Source of the DNA: Acidobacteriota bacterium
Lineage (GTDB): Bacteria; Acidobacteriota; UBA6911
Reading direction: 5' to 3'
Assembly: GCA_016934555.1 (NCBI GenBank)
Contig: JAFGSS010000120.1
Span: 1 to 47,904 of the forward strand
Length of the DNA stretch: 47,904 nt
Shown: piece after piece, positions 29,316 through 47,173 of the stretch
How positions within the stretch are numbered: the first letter of the stretch is position 1
Layout: every line of letters begins with the position of its first letter
The notes under the pieces: model-generated
The model's input: only the letters and a program-made list of their open reading frames with translations
Told to the model about the DNA's origin: nothing
The model's database searches: none
Translations under genes and position numbers: made by a program

Positions 29316-29933
29316 CTAATTCAGGCTGGGCGCGGGAGTCCGCCCGCCCCCCCTCGTCAGGGAGCGGAAAATGCCCTTGAATTCCTGCCGACCGTAAAAC
29401 AGCCGCGACTTGACGGTGCCGGCGGGACAGGCGAGGATTTCGGCGATCTCCTGGATAGTGTTTCCCTCCATGTCGTGCAGGCGTACGACATCCCCCTGTT
29501 TGCCCGACATGCGCCGGAACGTCTCCCCGACCAGCGAGCGCAGCTCCGCGAGCGAAGTCGAAGCCAAGGGATCGGTGAAGGGCGTGGGCTGCGCCGGGAG
29601 ACGGCGCGCCATATCCTCGTCGAGGTCCACCTCCCGGTGGTTTTTCCCCTTGCGCAGCATTCCCAGGCAGACGTTGATCGTGATGCGGCTGATCCAGGTC
29701 GAGATTTTGGAGTCCCCGCGGAAACTGGAAATCCCCCGCAAAACATTGATCAGGGTCTCCTGCAGGGCGTCTTCGGCCGAGGCCTCCTCGCCCAAAATCC
29801 GGTAGGCGGTATTGAAGATCCTCCGGTTGTAGCGCGAGAAGAGCTCGCTGCAGGCGTCGGGGTCGTTGGATTTGCAGCGGCGAAGCAGGGCCATGTTGGC
29901 TTCTTCGTTTCTCTGGATTGCGATTGCCGGCAT
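29316..29933 (-). CDS. ECF-type RNA polymerase sigma factor (sigma-70 family)
   Basis: SELFSRYNRRIFNTAYRILGEEASAEDALQETLINVLRGISSFRGDSKISTWISRITINVCL (region 2) and GNTIQEIAEILACPAGTVKSRLFYGRQEFK (region 4). Confidence 0.93.
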   Translation of the reverse strand: MPAIAIQRNEEANMALLRRCKSNDPDACSELFSRYNRRIFNTAYRILGEEASAEDALQETLINVLRGISSFRGDSKISTWISRITINVCLGMLRKGKNHREVDLDEDMARRLPAQPTPFTDPLASTSLAELRSLVGETFRRMSGKQGDVVRLHDMEGNTIQEIAEILACPAGTVKSRLFYGRQEFKGIFRSLTRGGGRTPAPSLN

Positions 29934-29995
29934 AACCTTCCTCCATTTCTCCATCGGGTGCCCGGGGACAGATCGCCGGGCTCGCCCTTCTATCC

Positions 29996-30010
29996 GCAAA
30001 TGGAGGACCA
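29996..30010 (-). promoter_or_regulatory. Candidate sigma54 (-24/-12) promoter of the ECF sigma gene
   Basis: Minus strand TGGTCCTCCATTTGC: GG-N10-GC spacing with TTGC at -12. Confidence 0.5.
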
Positions 30011-30085
30011 GACTTTGCCTGAAACCCAATTCATTTATTTACAATACGTTATAGAATACGCGCCGAACGCCGATTCTGGCCGGAG

Positions 30086-30102
30086 TGTCCACATTTTGGA
30101 CA
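30086..30102. promoter_or_regulatory. Palindrome site A, candidate enhancer (UAS) for the NtrC-type regulator
   Basis: TGTCCA-CATTT-TGGACA, perfect 6-5-6 palindrome. Confidence 0.7.
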
Positions 30103-30150
30103 GTTTCCCGCGCCTAATCTCCAAGTGCATTAGATACAGAAGATATGGGA

Positions 30151-30167
30151 TGTCCAATAAGTGGACA
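30151..30167. promoter_or_regulatory. Palindrome site B, candidate enhancer (UAS) for the NtrC-type regulator
   Basis: TGTCCA-ATAAG-TGGACA, perfect 6-5-6 palindrome with the same arms as site A. Confidence 0.7.
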
Positions 30168-30191
30168 CTCATTGGAATGGAACTGGACAGA

Positions 30192-31601
30192 TCAGGTCAT
30201 CCGCCGGAGCTTTTCCAGCAGGGACTGGCGGCTGATTCCCAGCGCACGGGCCGTACGGGACCGGTTCTGGTTGTGGCGCGCCATGGTTTCGCGGATCATC
30301 GCCTCTTCCAGGTTCCGGACCGCCGATTTGAGATCTCCGCCCGCGGGCACGGGAGGCGCCTGGCGCCGGCGGATGTGGTCGCCGAGCAGTTCCGGGCCGA
30401 TGGGCTTCAGCGCCTCGGCCATCAGCACGAGCCGCTCCACTTCGTTCTGGAGTTCCCGCACGTTGCCGGGCCACGAGTAGGCCAGAAGCCGCTGCCGGGT
30501 CTCCTCCGTGAAGCGCCCGGCCGGACGGTTCAGCTTGAGCGAAAAGTGCCGCAGGAAAAATTCGGCGATGGGGAGAATGTCCCCGGTGCGCTCCCGCAGG
30601 GGGGGGATGGTGACGGAGAAGACGTTGATCCGGAAGAAAAGGTCCTGGCGGAAACGGCCGGACTCGACCTCGGCCTTCAGGTCCCTGTTGGTCGAGGCGA
30701 TCAGGCGGACGTCCACCTTGCGGGGCTGGTGCGTGCCCACGGGCATGATCTCGTTCTCCTGGATGACACGCAGCAGCTTCACCTGGAGTTCCGGAGGCGC
30801 CTCGCCGATCTCGTCGAGGAAAATGGTGCCCCCCTCGGCCATTTCGAAGTATCCCTTCCTTTCCTGGGTGGCCCCGGTGAAGGCCCCCTTCGCGTGCCCG
30901 AAAAATTCGCTTTCCACCAGGTCCTTCGGAATGGCGCCGCAGTTGACCGGGATGAAGATCCGGTTGCTCCGGTTGCTCTCGGCGTGGATGAAACGGGCGA
31001 TCAGCTCCTTCCCCGTGCCGGTCTCCCCCTGGATGAGGACCGTCGTCTCCGTCCCGGTTACCCGGCGCAACAGGGCGAGGATGTGGTCCATCTCGGGACT
31101 GCCGTGGATGATGTCCCGGGGATAGGCCTGTGTTTCCATTTCGCGGCGCAGGAGGATGTTCTCGGTCCGGAGCCTTTCGTTGACCGATTGGAGTTCGGAG
31201 GCGAGGCGCTCGTTTTCCCTTACGAGTTCCATCTTCTCGAGCGCGTCCCGGACCGCCAGCCTCAGGCTGTCGGGCTCCCACGGCTTGGTGATGTACCTGT
31301 GGACCTTGCCGGTGTTGATGGCGGCGATGAGATCGTCCACCTCCGTGAACCCCGTAAGCACGATCCGGACGATGTCCGGCCGGTTCTTCTGGGACAGCTC
31401 CAGCAGTTCGATGCCCGTCATTCCGGGCATTTTCTGGTCGGTGATGATCGCGTCGACGGGCACCCGGCCCAGAATTTCCAGCGCTTCCTCGCCCGACCGC
31501 GCCCGGTGGACAGCGTACCGGTCCATGAAGGTCCGCTCGAGCTTCTGCAGGTTGGCCAGTTCGTCGTCCACGAGCAGAAGCTCGTATTTCTTCGGGGTCA
31601 C
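30192..31601 (-). CDS. Sigma54-dependent response regulator (receiver + AAA+ + Fis-type HTH; NtrC family)
   Basis: LLVDDELANLQK, IITDQKMPGMTG; VLIQGETGTGKELIARFIH, SEFFGHAKGAFTGA; C-terminal RTARALGISRQSLLEKLRRM. Confidence 0.96.
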   Translation of the reverse strand: MTPKKYELLLVDDELANLQKLERTFMDRYAVHRARSGEEALEILGRVPVDAIITDQKMPGMTGIELLELSQKNRPDIVRIVLTGFTEVDDLIAAINTGKVHRYITKPWEPDSLRLAVRDALEKMELVRENERLASELQSVNERLRTENILLRREMETQAYPRDIIHGSPEMDHILALLRRVTGTETTVLIQGETGTGKELIARFIHAESNRSNRIFIPVNCGAIPKDLVESEFFGHAKGAFTGATQERKGYFEMAEGGTIFLDEIGEAPPELQVKLLRVIQENEIMPVGTHQPRKVDVRLIASTNRDLKAEVESGRFRQDLFFRINVFSVTIPPLRERTGDILPIAEFFLRHFSLKLNRPAGRFTEETRQRLLAYSWPGNVRELQNEVERLVLMAEALKPIGPELLGDHIRRRQAPPVPAGGDLKSAVRNLEEAMIRETMARHNQNRSRTARALGISRQSLLEKLRRMT

Positions 31602-33772
31602 CGGGACTTCTCCTGAATGACGGGGAGGCGCACGGTGAAGACGCTCCCGCCCCCGGGGGCGCCGCTCACCTCGATTTTGCCCTGGTGCTGCTCGATGATG
31701 CCGTAGCTGATGCTCAGGCCCAGCCCCGTTCCCTGGCCGACCGGCTTGGTCGTGAAGAACGGCTCGAAGATCCGCTTGAGATTCTCCGCGGGGATGCCGA
31801 CCCCGTTGTCCTCGATTTCGATCTCCACCCCGTCCCCCTGCCGGCGGGTGCGGATCCAGACGTCCCCCTTCTCTTTGACGGCGGCAAAAGCGTTGGAGAG
31901 GAGGTTCATCATCACCTGGTTCAGCTTGCCCGCGTAGCCCTGGATCCTGGGAAGGTCGCCGTATTCCTTGTGGATCTCGATCCGGTTCCTGTACTGGTTG
32001 CGCAGCAGGTTGAGCGACATCTCGATCGACGCGTGCAGGTCCACGTCCGAAACGGCGTCCGTATCCATGCGGGAGAAGGTGCGCAGGTCGGAAACGATCG
32101 TGTTGATCCTGCGCGCCCCCTCGGCAAAATTGCCGATCAGGATCTTCAGGTCCTCCTTGATGAAGGCGTAGTGGATCTCTTCCTTCCGGCGGGCGATTTC
32201 CTCCCGGTCCTCCTCGGAAAGGCTGGGGAGACGGTCCAGGCCCTCGACCAGCGACTGGAGCTTCTCGGTGTATTCGCCCAGAAAGCCGGTGTTGCCGTAT
32301 ATGAAGTTGAGCGGGTTTTTGATTTCGTGCGCGATCCCGGAGACCAGCTGTCCCAGGGACGCCATCTTCTCCGTCTGGACCAGCTGCTCCTGGGCGCTCT
32401 GGAGATCGAAATAGGCCCGCTTCAGGGCTTCATGGGAATTCTCGAGCTCCAGCGTGCGCTCCCGCACCATGGCTTCCAGGTTCCGCGTCAATTCCTGCAG
32501 TTGCACCTCCCTGGCGGACAGGGCGTCCCCCATTTCGTTGAAGGTGACCGCCAGGATCCCGAGTTCATCCGAGGAACAGAGCGGCACCCTCTGCCGGAGG
32601 TCGCCCCGGGCCATCGTCCTCGCGGAACGGATCAGGGTCCTGAGGGAAAGCGTGATGCCCCGCGCCGTCATCCAGGTGAAGAAAACCACCGGCAAGGCCA
32701 GGGCCCCGGTGGTCAGCGCCAGCCAGAGGCCCAGTCTCCGGAGCGGCCGGAGGACGTCGGTCTCGTCCACTTCGACCCCCACGTTCCAGCCGAAGGCCGT
32801 GTCGGAGACCGGTGCGATCCCGGCGAGCCTGCGCCTTCCGTCGGGCATCCGGTAACCGGCGCCGCGTTCCCGGCTGCGCACGGCATCGCCGAGGGCGGGG
32901 ACCCCGAGATCTTCCACGAGCCGCGCCCCGTAATAATCGGCGGGGGACGCGGACCCGGGCCGGTTCTTCCGGTCCCGGTGGCCGATGACGGTATTGGCGT
33001 CCCCGGCGGTCAGGAAGCCGAACCCGGTCGGAAGCTCCCTGCCGGCCAGATCCAGCTCCACGTTGTCGAGCACGTTCTGGAAGAGGGACCAGTTCACGAT
33101 GTTGATCCAGACCCCCGTGATCGCGCGCGTCGCGGGGTCGCGAAACGGCTCCGAGAGCGCGATGTTGTGCCGGTAGCTTCCGTCCTCGTCCTCGTAATCG
33201 CAGAGGACCCCCGCAATCGCCGACGCGTACCAGTCGGCATGGGAATGCTGCCCCTTGATCGAGGCCTCGAACAGTTTCCGCTCCTCGGGAAATTCCGAAA
33301 TATTCCGTCCCCGGACCCTCTCGAGCCTCGCCCGCGGGATGGGGGCCATGTTCCGGTCGGTGGTGTTCATCGCGACGACGGCACCCGTGGCGTCGACGAC
33401 CAGCAGCGCATCGTAGCCCTCGTGGTTGAAGCAGTAATTGTTCAGGAGCGGAATCATGCGATCCCACTCGGGGGGACTCGCGCGGCGCAAAACCAGCGGC
33501 GACGTCGTCGCCATGGAATGGAGCTCCTCCTTCTTCGCGCGCAGGAGCAGGTCCATCTTGTCGGCCGTGTCCTGGGCCATCTTTTCGAGTGAAAACCGGA
33601 TGCGGGCCCGGATCTGATTCCCGCCGGCGACATAGGAGAAGACCGACAGGCCCGCCAGGGGCAGCAGGGTGAGCACCGTCACCAGCAGCAGGAGCTTCTG
33701 CCGGACGCTGTGGAAAAAACGGATTTTCGGCTCTTCCGGCGCTGCGCTCCTTCCGGCGTATGCCTGTCGCAC
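31598..33772 (-). CDS. Membrane sensor histidine kinase (extracytoplasmic sensor, HAMP, HisKA, HATPase)
   Basis: Two TM segments around a large sensor domain; [49 protein letters not shown] overlap with the regulator. Confidence 0.95.
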   Translation of the reverse strand: MRQAYAGRSAAPEEPKIRFFHSVRQKLLLLVTVLTLLPLAGLSVFSYVAGGNQIRARIRFSLEKMAQDTADKMDLLLRAKKEELHSMATTSPLVLRRASPPEWDRMIPLLNNYCFNHEGYDALLVVDATGAVVAMNTTDRNMAPIPRARLERVRGRNISEFPEERKLFEASIKGQHSHADWYASAIAGVLCDYEDEDGSYRHNIALSEPFRDPATRAITGVWINIVNWSLFQNVLDNVELDLAGRELPTGFGFLTAGDANTVIGHRDRKNRPGSASPADYYGARLVEDLGVPALGDAVRSRERGAGYRMPDGRRRLAGIAPVSDTAFGWNVGVEVDETDVLRPLRRLGLWLALTTGALALPVVFFTWMTARGITLSLRTLIRSARTMARGDLRQRVPLCSSDELGILAVTFNEMGDALSAREVQLQELTRNLEAMVRERTLELENSHEALKRAYFDLQSAQEQLVQTEKMASLGQLVSGIAHEIKNPLNFIYGNTGFLGEYTEKLQSLVEGLDRLPSLSEEDREEIARRKEEIHYAFIKEDLKILIGNFAEGARRINTIVSDLRTFSRMDTDAVSDVDLHASIEMSLNLLRNQYRNRIEIHKEYGDLPRIQGYAGKLNQVMMNLLSNAFAAVKEKGDVWIRTRRQGDGVEIEIEDNGVGIPAENLKRIFEPFFTTKPVGQGTGLGLSISYGIIEQHQGKIEVSGAPGGGSVFTVRLPVIQEKSR

Positions 33773-33842
33773 CTGTCCCCCCGGATGAACTGTTCAGACG
33801 GCCGTGTCGCGATGGTCTCCTTGCTGAAACCCCGAGCCGCAA

Positions 33843-33859
33843 TGTCTACTTGTTGGACA
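33843..33859. promoter_or_regulatory. Palindrome site C (one mismatch)
   Basis: TGTCTA-CTTGT-TGGACA; same architecture as sites A and B. Confidence 0.6.
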
Positions 33860-33866
33860 TGCCGAT

Positions 33867-33883
33867 TGTCCATATTTTTAACA
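33867..33883. promoter_or_regulatory. Palindrome site D (degenerate right arm)
   Basis: TGTCCA-TATTT-TTAACA; 24 bp centre-to-centre from site C. Confidence 0.45.
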
Positions 33884-33983
33884 GGGATGTCAAGTCCCCG
33901 CCCCGGACGGCGTCCCGCCGATTCTGCCGGATCGGCATTTATCTATTCCCAAGAATCCCCCCAAAATAGTATGTTGATAGGGC

Positions 33984-35309
33984 ATGATGCGGAAAGATCC
34001 TCTCGCTCTCTCCCGGAGTTTCTGTGTCCTGGTCGTTTTCCTGACCGGATTGTCCGGATCTGCCGGGGCTCAATCCTATTTCGCGTTTCCCGTCCCCTAT
34101 GGAAAAATCGTGCGCGAAATCAGGATCCGGGGCCTGGTGCAGACCCAGGAATCCACCGTCATCCGGATCCTGGCATCCAAGGTGGGGAAACCCTACACCG
34201 AGGAGACGGAAGACCATGACCGCCGCTTCCTGGACCGCCTGGGATTTTTTGCCGCGGTGCAGGCCGATCCCGTGGTTGTCGGGGACGAGGTTTTTCTCAC
34301 CCTCAGCATCCGCGAACTCCCCCATTTCGTCCCCTTCCCCAAACTGACCATAAGCGACACCAACGGGACTTCCGGGGGGATGGGCGTCAGGATGGCCAAC
34401 CTCCTGGGACGCACAATCTCCCTCTCGGGGTCGTTCAAGCTAGGGGGCGCGACCCATGCGGACGTTTCGCTCGAGACCCCGTGGCAAGCGCCCGGGGAAA
34501 AATCGTACGGCGTGCAGTACAACTACCGCGACCGGAGGGACAAGCATGACGTCCACCGCGAGAATTCGCACGAACTGGACCTGCGCTTCGGGGTGAACCT
34601 CCATTCCGACTGGATGCTGAGCGCCAGGGGGGGGTATCTTTCCTTCGGAAGCGACACCCCCGGGATCACGCTTTCCCCCGCCAACCGGGATCACACACCC
34701 TATCTCGGAGCGATGCTCGAGTACGACCACCTCGATTCCGCGACCGTTCCCCGCAACGGCTGGAGGGGCATATTCGACGTGACGCAAAGCGGAGGCTTTC
34801 TGGGGGGGGAGGGCGATTTCATCACGGCCCAGGTCGATCTCCGGCGCTACCAGTCCCTCGCTCACCGCCACGGCCTGGCTCTCTTCACCTTCGCCTCCCT
34901 GCAGAGCGGGCGGGTCGGGGACGACATCCCCGTTTACCGCGATTTTCACATCGGAGGCACGAACACGGTGCGGGGCTGGGAATCGGGCGCCCGCCAGGGA
35001 AAGAACCAGTTCATCAACACGGTCGAGTATCGCTACGACCTGCTCCACCCCCGGCTGTTCCGGGTGCGGAAATACAGCCTCTATTACGGCCTGCAGCTGG
35101 CGGCCTTCGCCGACCTGGGAACCGCGTGGAGCGAGGGGGGGGATTTCACCCGGAACGTGATCGCGGGGGGAGGGGTGGGCATCCGGTTCCTCGTCCCGTT
35201 TCTGGACGTCATCCGCCTGGATTTCGGTTTCGGGCAGGCGGGCGCGGGGATCCAGCCGCACGTGCATATCCACGAAAAGGCGCACTACACCCGCAAGCGG
35301 ATCCGCTAG
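33984..35309 (+). CDS. Short Omp85/BamA-family outer membrane protein (POTRA-like N-terminus + surface antigen barrel)
   Basis: Signal peptide; [32 protein letters not shown] (POTRA-like); barrel motif [15 protein letters not shown]. Confidence 0.85.
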   Translation: MMRKDPLALSRSFCVLVVFLTGLSGSAGAQSYFAFPVPYGKIVREIRIRGLVQTQESTVIRILASKVGKPYTEETEDHDRRFLDRLGFFAAVQADPVVVGDEVFLTLSIRELPHFVPFPKLTISDTNGTSGGMGVRMANLLGRTISLSGSFKLGGATHADVSLETPWQAPGEKSYGVQYNYRDRRDKHDVHRENSHELDLRFGVNLHSDWMLSARGGYLSFGSDTPGITLSPANRDHTPYLGAMLEYDHLDSATVPRNGWRGIFDVTQSGGFLGGEGDFITAQVDLRRYQSLAHRHGLALFTFASLQSGRVGDDIPVYRDFHIGGTNTVRGWESGARQGKNQFINTVEYRYDLLHPRLFRVRKYSLYYGLQLAAFADLGTAWSEGGDFTRNVIAGGGVGIRFLVPFLDVIRLDFGFGQAGAGIQPHVHIHEKAHYTRKRIR

Positions 35310-35363
35310 AGCGCGCCGTTTCGGGCGGCACGATTGCAGGGGATCGGGGGGCCGAATGGAGGG

Positions 35364-35397
35364 GGCGTGCGACCGGCGCCTGCGCCGGTCGCACGCC
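35364..35397. repeat. Perfect 15-bp stem inverted repeat with 4-nt loop between convergent genes
   Basis: GGCGTGCGACCGGCG-CCTG-CGCCGGTCGCACGCC. Confidence 0.85.
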
Positions 35398-35403
35398 TAC
35401 GGC

Positions 35404-39594
<4,191 letters not shown>

Positions 39595-39692
39595 TGGACT
39601 CCCCCAATCGTGGATGAAGTTTCCTTCAATTCCCTTTCGCCCCTGTCCGGCGATCCCTTCCCGCTCTCACCGGGGATCGCGCGCGGCGCCCT

Positions 39693-44000
<4,308 letters not shown>

Positions 44001-44186
44001 TGAAAAATTTACCTCGAAAAGCTCATTTAGGTTTTGACGTGCCTTTAGGGAGAGCCCGGACTGTGGGGTAGAGGACGGAAGACACACCACTGCCTCTACC
44101 CTCCTGAGAGAGCAAGACCTGTTCTTTCAGTTTCCCCGGATCTGAAGGCCTGTGCACATTGACCTCAAATGGGGTTGGCAACGCAA

Positions 44187-44210
44187 AAGCCTGCCGTAGC
44201 CGGCAGGCTT
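44187..44210 (-). terminator. Intrinsic terminator/attenuator-like hairpin between rplL and rpoB
   Basis: Minus strand AAGCCTGCCG-GCTA-CGGCAGGCTT followed by TTGCG. Confidence 0.6.
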
Positions 44211-44287
44211 GACCGGGTAAAACCAATGCGCGCGGAGAGGTCTGCTGGAGCCCTCTCCGCACGCACGCATCGGCAGGAACCCGACGT

Positions 44288-44671
44288 TTACTTGATCTCC
44301 ACGGTCGCGCCGGCTTCTTCGAACTTCTTCTTGACAGCCTCGGCTTCTTCCTTGGCGATGCCTTCCTTGACCGCCTTGGGAGCGGCTTCCACCAGGTCCT
44401 TGGCTTCCTTCAGCCCGAGACTGGTGACTTCGCGGACGACCTTGATCACGTTGATCTTTTTGTCGCCCACGGCGCTGAGAATGACGTCAAATTCCGTCTT
44501 CTCCTCGGCCACCGCCGCTTCGCCGCCGCCCGCGCCGCCGGCGACAACCATGGGCATGGCCGCCGCCGCGCTGATGCCGTATTTCTCCTCGAGGTTCTTG
44601 ACCAGATCGGAGATCTCCAGCATGGTTGCCTGATCGATCCATTCTAAAACTTCAACCTTTGTAATCGCCAT
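44288..44671 (-). CDS. rplL: 50S ribosomal protein L7/L12
   Basis: [49 protein letters not shown]. Confidence 0.98.
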   Translation of the reverse strand: MAITKVEVLEWIDQATMLEISDLVKNLEEKYGISAAAAMPMVVAGGAGGGEAAVAEEKTEFDVILSAVGDKKINVIKVVREVTSLGLKEAKDLVEAAPKAVKEGIAKEEAEAVKKKFEEAGATVEIK

Positions 44672-44726
44672 CATAGACTCCTGTGAGGAATGGGTAGAGA
44701 TGTATTGCCGAATGTACCTGGACTCC

Positions 44727-45233
44727 CTACTTCGGGACCTGTTTCAGAACCAGGCCCAGATCTCGTAATGGAGCGTTCAGAACCGAGGCAAGCTTCTGCA
44801 GAGGCGCCGTGAGAAGGAAGACCAACTTGCTCAGCATCACCTCCCTGGAAGGCAGCGAGGCTATCGCCTGGATTTCGCTCGGCGACACCAGTTTACCTTC
44901 GACCAACGCCGCCTTGAACTCAAAGTGGGGGTTGCCCTTGCCGATATCGGAGAGCAGTTTGGCCAACCCCACGACATCATTGGGATGAAACGCGATGGCG
45001 GTCGGCCCCTGGAAATACGGCGCCAGCTGTTCGAGCGCCGTCTCCTTGGCCGCCCGCAAAGCCAGGGTGTTCTTCACCACCACGTAGTTTCCATCCATCG
45101 CCCTGATCTTTCGCCGGACCTCCGTCGCCTCCACCACCTTCAGCCCGCTGTAATTGATCAGGAAGGCGTTGCTGGTCGACCGGAACTGCTCGTTCAGGAA
45201 TTCCACGTTCTGCTGCTTTTCGTTTCTATTCAT
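44727..45233 (-). CDS. rplJ: 50S ribosomal protein L10
   Basis: [44 protein letters not shown]...; ATG at 45233. Confidence 0.95.
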   Translation of the reverse strand: MNRNEKQQNVEFLNEQFRSTSNAFLINYSGLKVVEATEVRRKIRAMDGNYVVVKNTLALRAAKETALEQLAPYFQGPTAIAFHPNDVVGLAKLLSDIGKGNPHFEFKAALVEGKLVSPSEIQAIASLPSREVMLSKLVFLLTAPLQKLASVLNAPLRDLGLVLKQVPK

Positions 45234-45300
45234 GAGCTCAGACCTTTGGGGCGCCCTTTCGCGCCGCGGATCGTCTCCGCGCCCGCCGGGCGCCAGGCTT

Positions 45301-45318
45301 GTCCGGCACGGGCCGGAC
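45301..45318 (-). promoter_or_regulatory. Hairpin in the rplJ leader (candidate part of an L10-type leader)
   Basis: GTCCGGC-4 nt-GCCGGAC in the rplA-rplJ gap. Confidence 0.4.
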
Positions 45319-45334
45319 ACGATTTAGCATGTGT

Positions 45335-46021
45335 CTACAGCGCAGCCTCGTCCACCCAGATACCGGGACTCATGGTGGAGGAAATCGAGATACTCCGGAC
45401 GTACTTCCCCTTGCTGCTGGCGGGCTTCGCCCGGAGGACCGCATCGATCAGGGCCTTGGCGTTTTCACACAGGTTCTTTTCCTCGAACTGGATTTTCCCG
45501 CAGGGAGCGTGAATGATCCCGGTCTTGTCCACCCGGAATTCCACCTTCCCGGCCTTGATCTCCTGGACCGCCTTGCCCACGTCAAACGTCACGGTTCCCG
45601 TCTTGGGGTTCGGCATCAGCCCCCGGGGGCCCAGCACCTTCCCCAGCTTGCCGACGCTCCGCATCATGTCCGGGGTGGCCACGACGGCGTCGAAGTCCAT
45701 CCAGCCCCCCGAAATCCGCTCCACGATATCGTCCCCGCCGACCTCTTCCGCTCCGGCATCCCGCGCTTCCTTCACCTTGTCCCCGGAAGCGATGACCACG
45801 ACCCTCTTGCTCTTCCCCAGGCCGTTGGGAAGGATCACGGTGCCGCGCACCATCTGGTCCGCGTGCTTCGGATCGACCCCCAGCTTCATGGAAACCTCGA
45901 CGGTTTCGTTGAACTTGGCGAAGGAGATCTTCTTGAGCAGCGTCACCGCCTCGTCCAGACTGTAAACCTTCTTCTCCACGGCAGCGGCAGCCTTGGTATA
46001 GTTCTTTCCCGCCTTAGCCAT
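45335..46021 (-). CDS. rplA: 50S ribosomal protein L1
   Basis: [18 protein letters not shown]...; [25 protein letters not shown] at 46021. Confidence 0.97.
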   Translation of the reverse strand: MAKAGKNYTKAAAAVEKKVYSLDEAVTLLKKISFAKFNETVEVSMKLGVDPKHADQMVRGTVILPNGLGKSKRVVVIASGDKVKEARDAGAEEVGGDDIVERISGGWMDFDAVVATPDMMRSVGKLGKVLGPRGLMPNPKTGTVTFDVGKAVQEIKAGKVEFRVDKTGIIHAPCGKIQFEEKNLCENAKALIDAVLRAKPASSKGKYVRSISISSTMSPGIWVDEAAL

Positions 46022-46040
46022 TGCTTTATACCTCGCAAAC

Positions 46041-46119
46041 AATTTACGACTCAAGATCGACGATCGACGATTGATGGCCCCGCGGGGCCCCGTCAACCGC
46101 GAACCGCAAATCGCTAATT
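46041..46119. repeat. Two degenerate heptanucleotide arrays in inverted orientation, rplK-rplA gap
   Basis: aatttac gactcaa gatcgac gatcgac gattgat ... gtcaacc gcgaacc gcaaatc gctaatt, with GGCCCCGCGGGGCC between them. Confidence 0.6.
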
Positions 46120-46542
46120 TCCCTCGACCTCTACCCCCATGCTGCGGGCCGTGCCCATGACGATCTTCACGGCGGCGTCGATGTCCGAGGCGTTGAGGTC
46201 GGGCATTTTCAGCTGCGCGATTTCCCGCACATCCTTCATCGTCACCTTGGCCACCTTGTTCTTGTTCGGCTCGCCCGATCCCTTGGCGATGTTGGCCGCC
46301 TTCTTGAGCAGGATGGCCGCCGGGGGCGTCTTGGTCACGAAGGAATAGGTGCGGTCGGCGTATACCGTAACCACTACGGGGATGATCAACCCCTCCTGCT
46401 TGGCCGTCTTCGCGTTGAACGCCTTGCAGAAATCCATGATATTGAGCCCGTGGGGCCCCAAGGCCGACCCTACCGGCGGCGCGGGAGTCGCCTTTCCCGC
46501 CGCGACCTGCAACTTGACATTTGCCACAATCTTTTTAGCCAT
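46114..46542 (-). CDS. rplK: 50S ribosomal protein L11
   Basis: [41 protein letters not shown]. Confidence 0.98.
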   Translation of the reverse strand: MAKKIVANVKLQVAAGKATPAPPVGSALGPHGLNIMDFCKAFNAKTAKQEGLIIPVVVTVYADRTYSFVTKTPPAAILLKKAANIAKGSGEPNKNKVAKVTMKDVREIAQLKMPDLNASDIDAAVKIVMGTARSMGVEVEGN

Positions 46543-46560
46543 CGAACAACTCCATCGAGC

Positions 46561-46634
46561 GAATTCCGAATAACGACTTACGAATAACGAACAGGACCCG
46601 CCCCTTCGTAATTCGTCATTCGTAAACCGTCATT
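46561..46634. repeat. Two degenerate heptanucleotide arrays in inverted orientation, nusG-rplK gap
   Basis: gaattcc gaataac gacttac gaataac gaacagg ... cgtaatt cgtcatt cgtaaac cgtcatt. Confidence 0.65.
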
Positions 46635-46636
46635 TT

Positions 46637-47173
46637 TCAAGCCTTTTCCACCTGCTCGGTTTCCAACTCCACCGGCGTCGCGCGCCCGAGGATGGTGAGC
46701 ATCACCTTCAGGGTGTTGCGTTCGGGGTTCACGTCCTCGACCACGCCCGTAAAATCCTTGAACGGTCCATCGTTGATCTTGACCGCCTCGCCACGGTCGA
46801 AGCTGAACCTCGGCTTCGGCTGTTCCGCCGTGATCGAAACCCGGTTGACCACCTCGTTGATCTCCTCATCCGTCAGAGGAGTGGGTTTCTTCCCGGTACT
46901 GATAAAACCCGTCACCTTCGGCGTTCCGCGCACGATGTGCCAGGCCTGGTCGGTCATGTCCATTTCCACCAGGATGTACCCGGGGAAGGTCAACTTGGTG
47001 CTGATGACCTTCTTGCCCCCCTTCATCTCCACCACGTCTTCCGTGGGAATCAGGATCTGCCCGATACACTCCCCAAGTTCGTACGCCTGGATGCGGTTCA
47101 TGAGGCTTTCCGCCACCTTGCGTTCATATCCGGAGTAGGTGTGAATGATGTACCACTTTTTCGTGCTATCCAT
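46637..47173 (-). CDS. nusG: Transcription termination/antitermination protein NusG
   Basis: KKWYIIHTYSGYERKVAESL; FPGYILVEMDMTDQAWHIVRGTPKVTGFI; KOW motif DGPFKDFTGVVEDVNPER. Confidence 0.98.
   Translation of the reverse strand: MDSTKKWYIIHTYSGYERKVAESLMNRIQAYELGECIGQILIPTEDVVEMKGGKKVISTKLTFPGYILVEMDMTDQAWHIVRGTPKVTGFISTGKKPTPLTDEEINEVVNRVSITAEQPKPRFSFDRGEAVKINDGPFKDFTGVVEDVNPERNTLKVMLTILGRATPVELETEQVEKA

Noticed and set aside
33884-33983. Possible -24/-12 promoter for the Omp85-like gene
   Set aside because: Only GC-rich GG-N10-GC chance matches lacking TTGC; not convincing.
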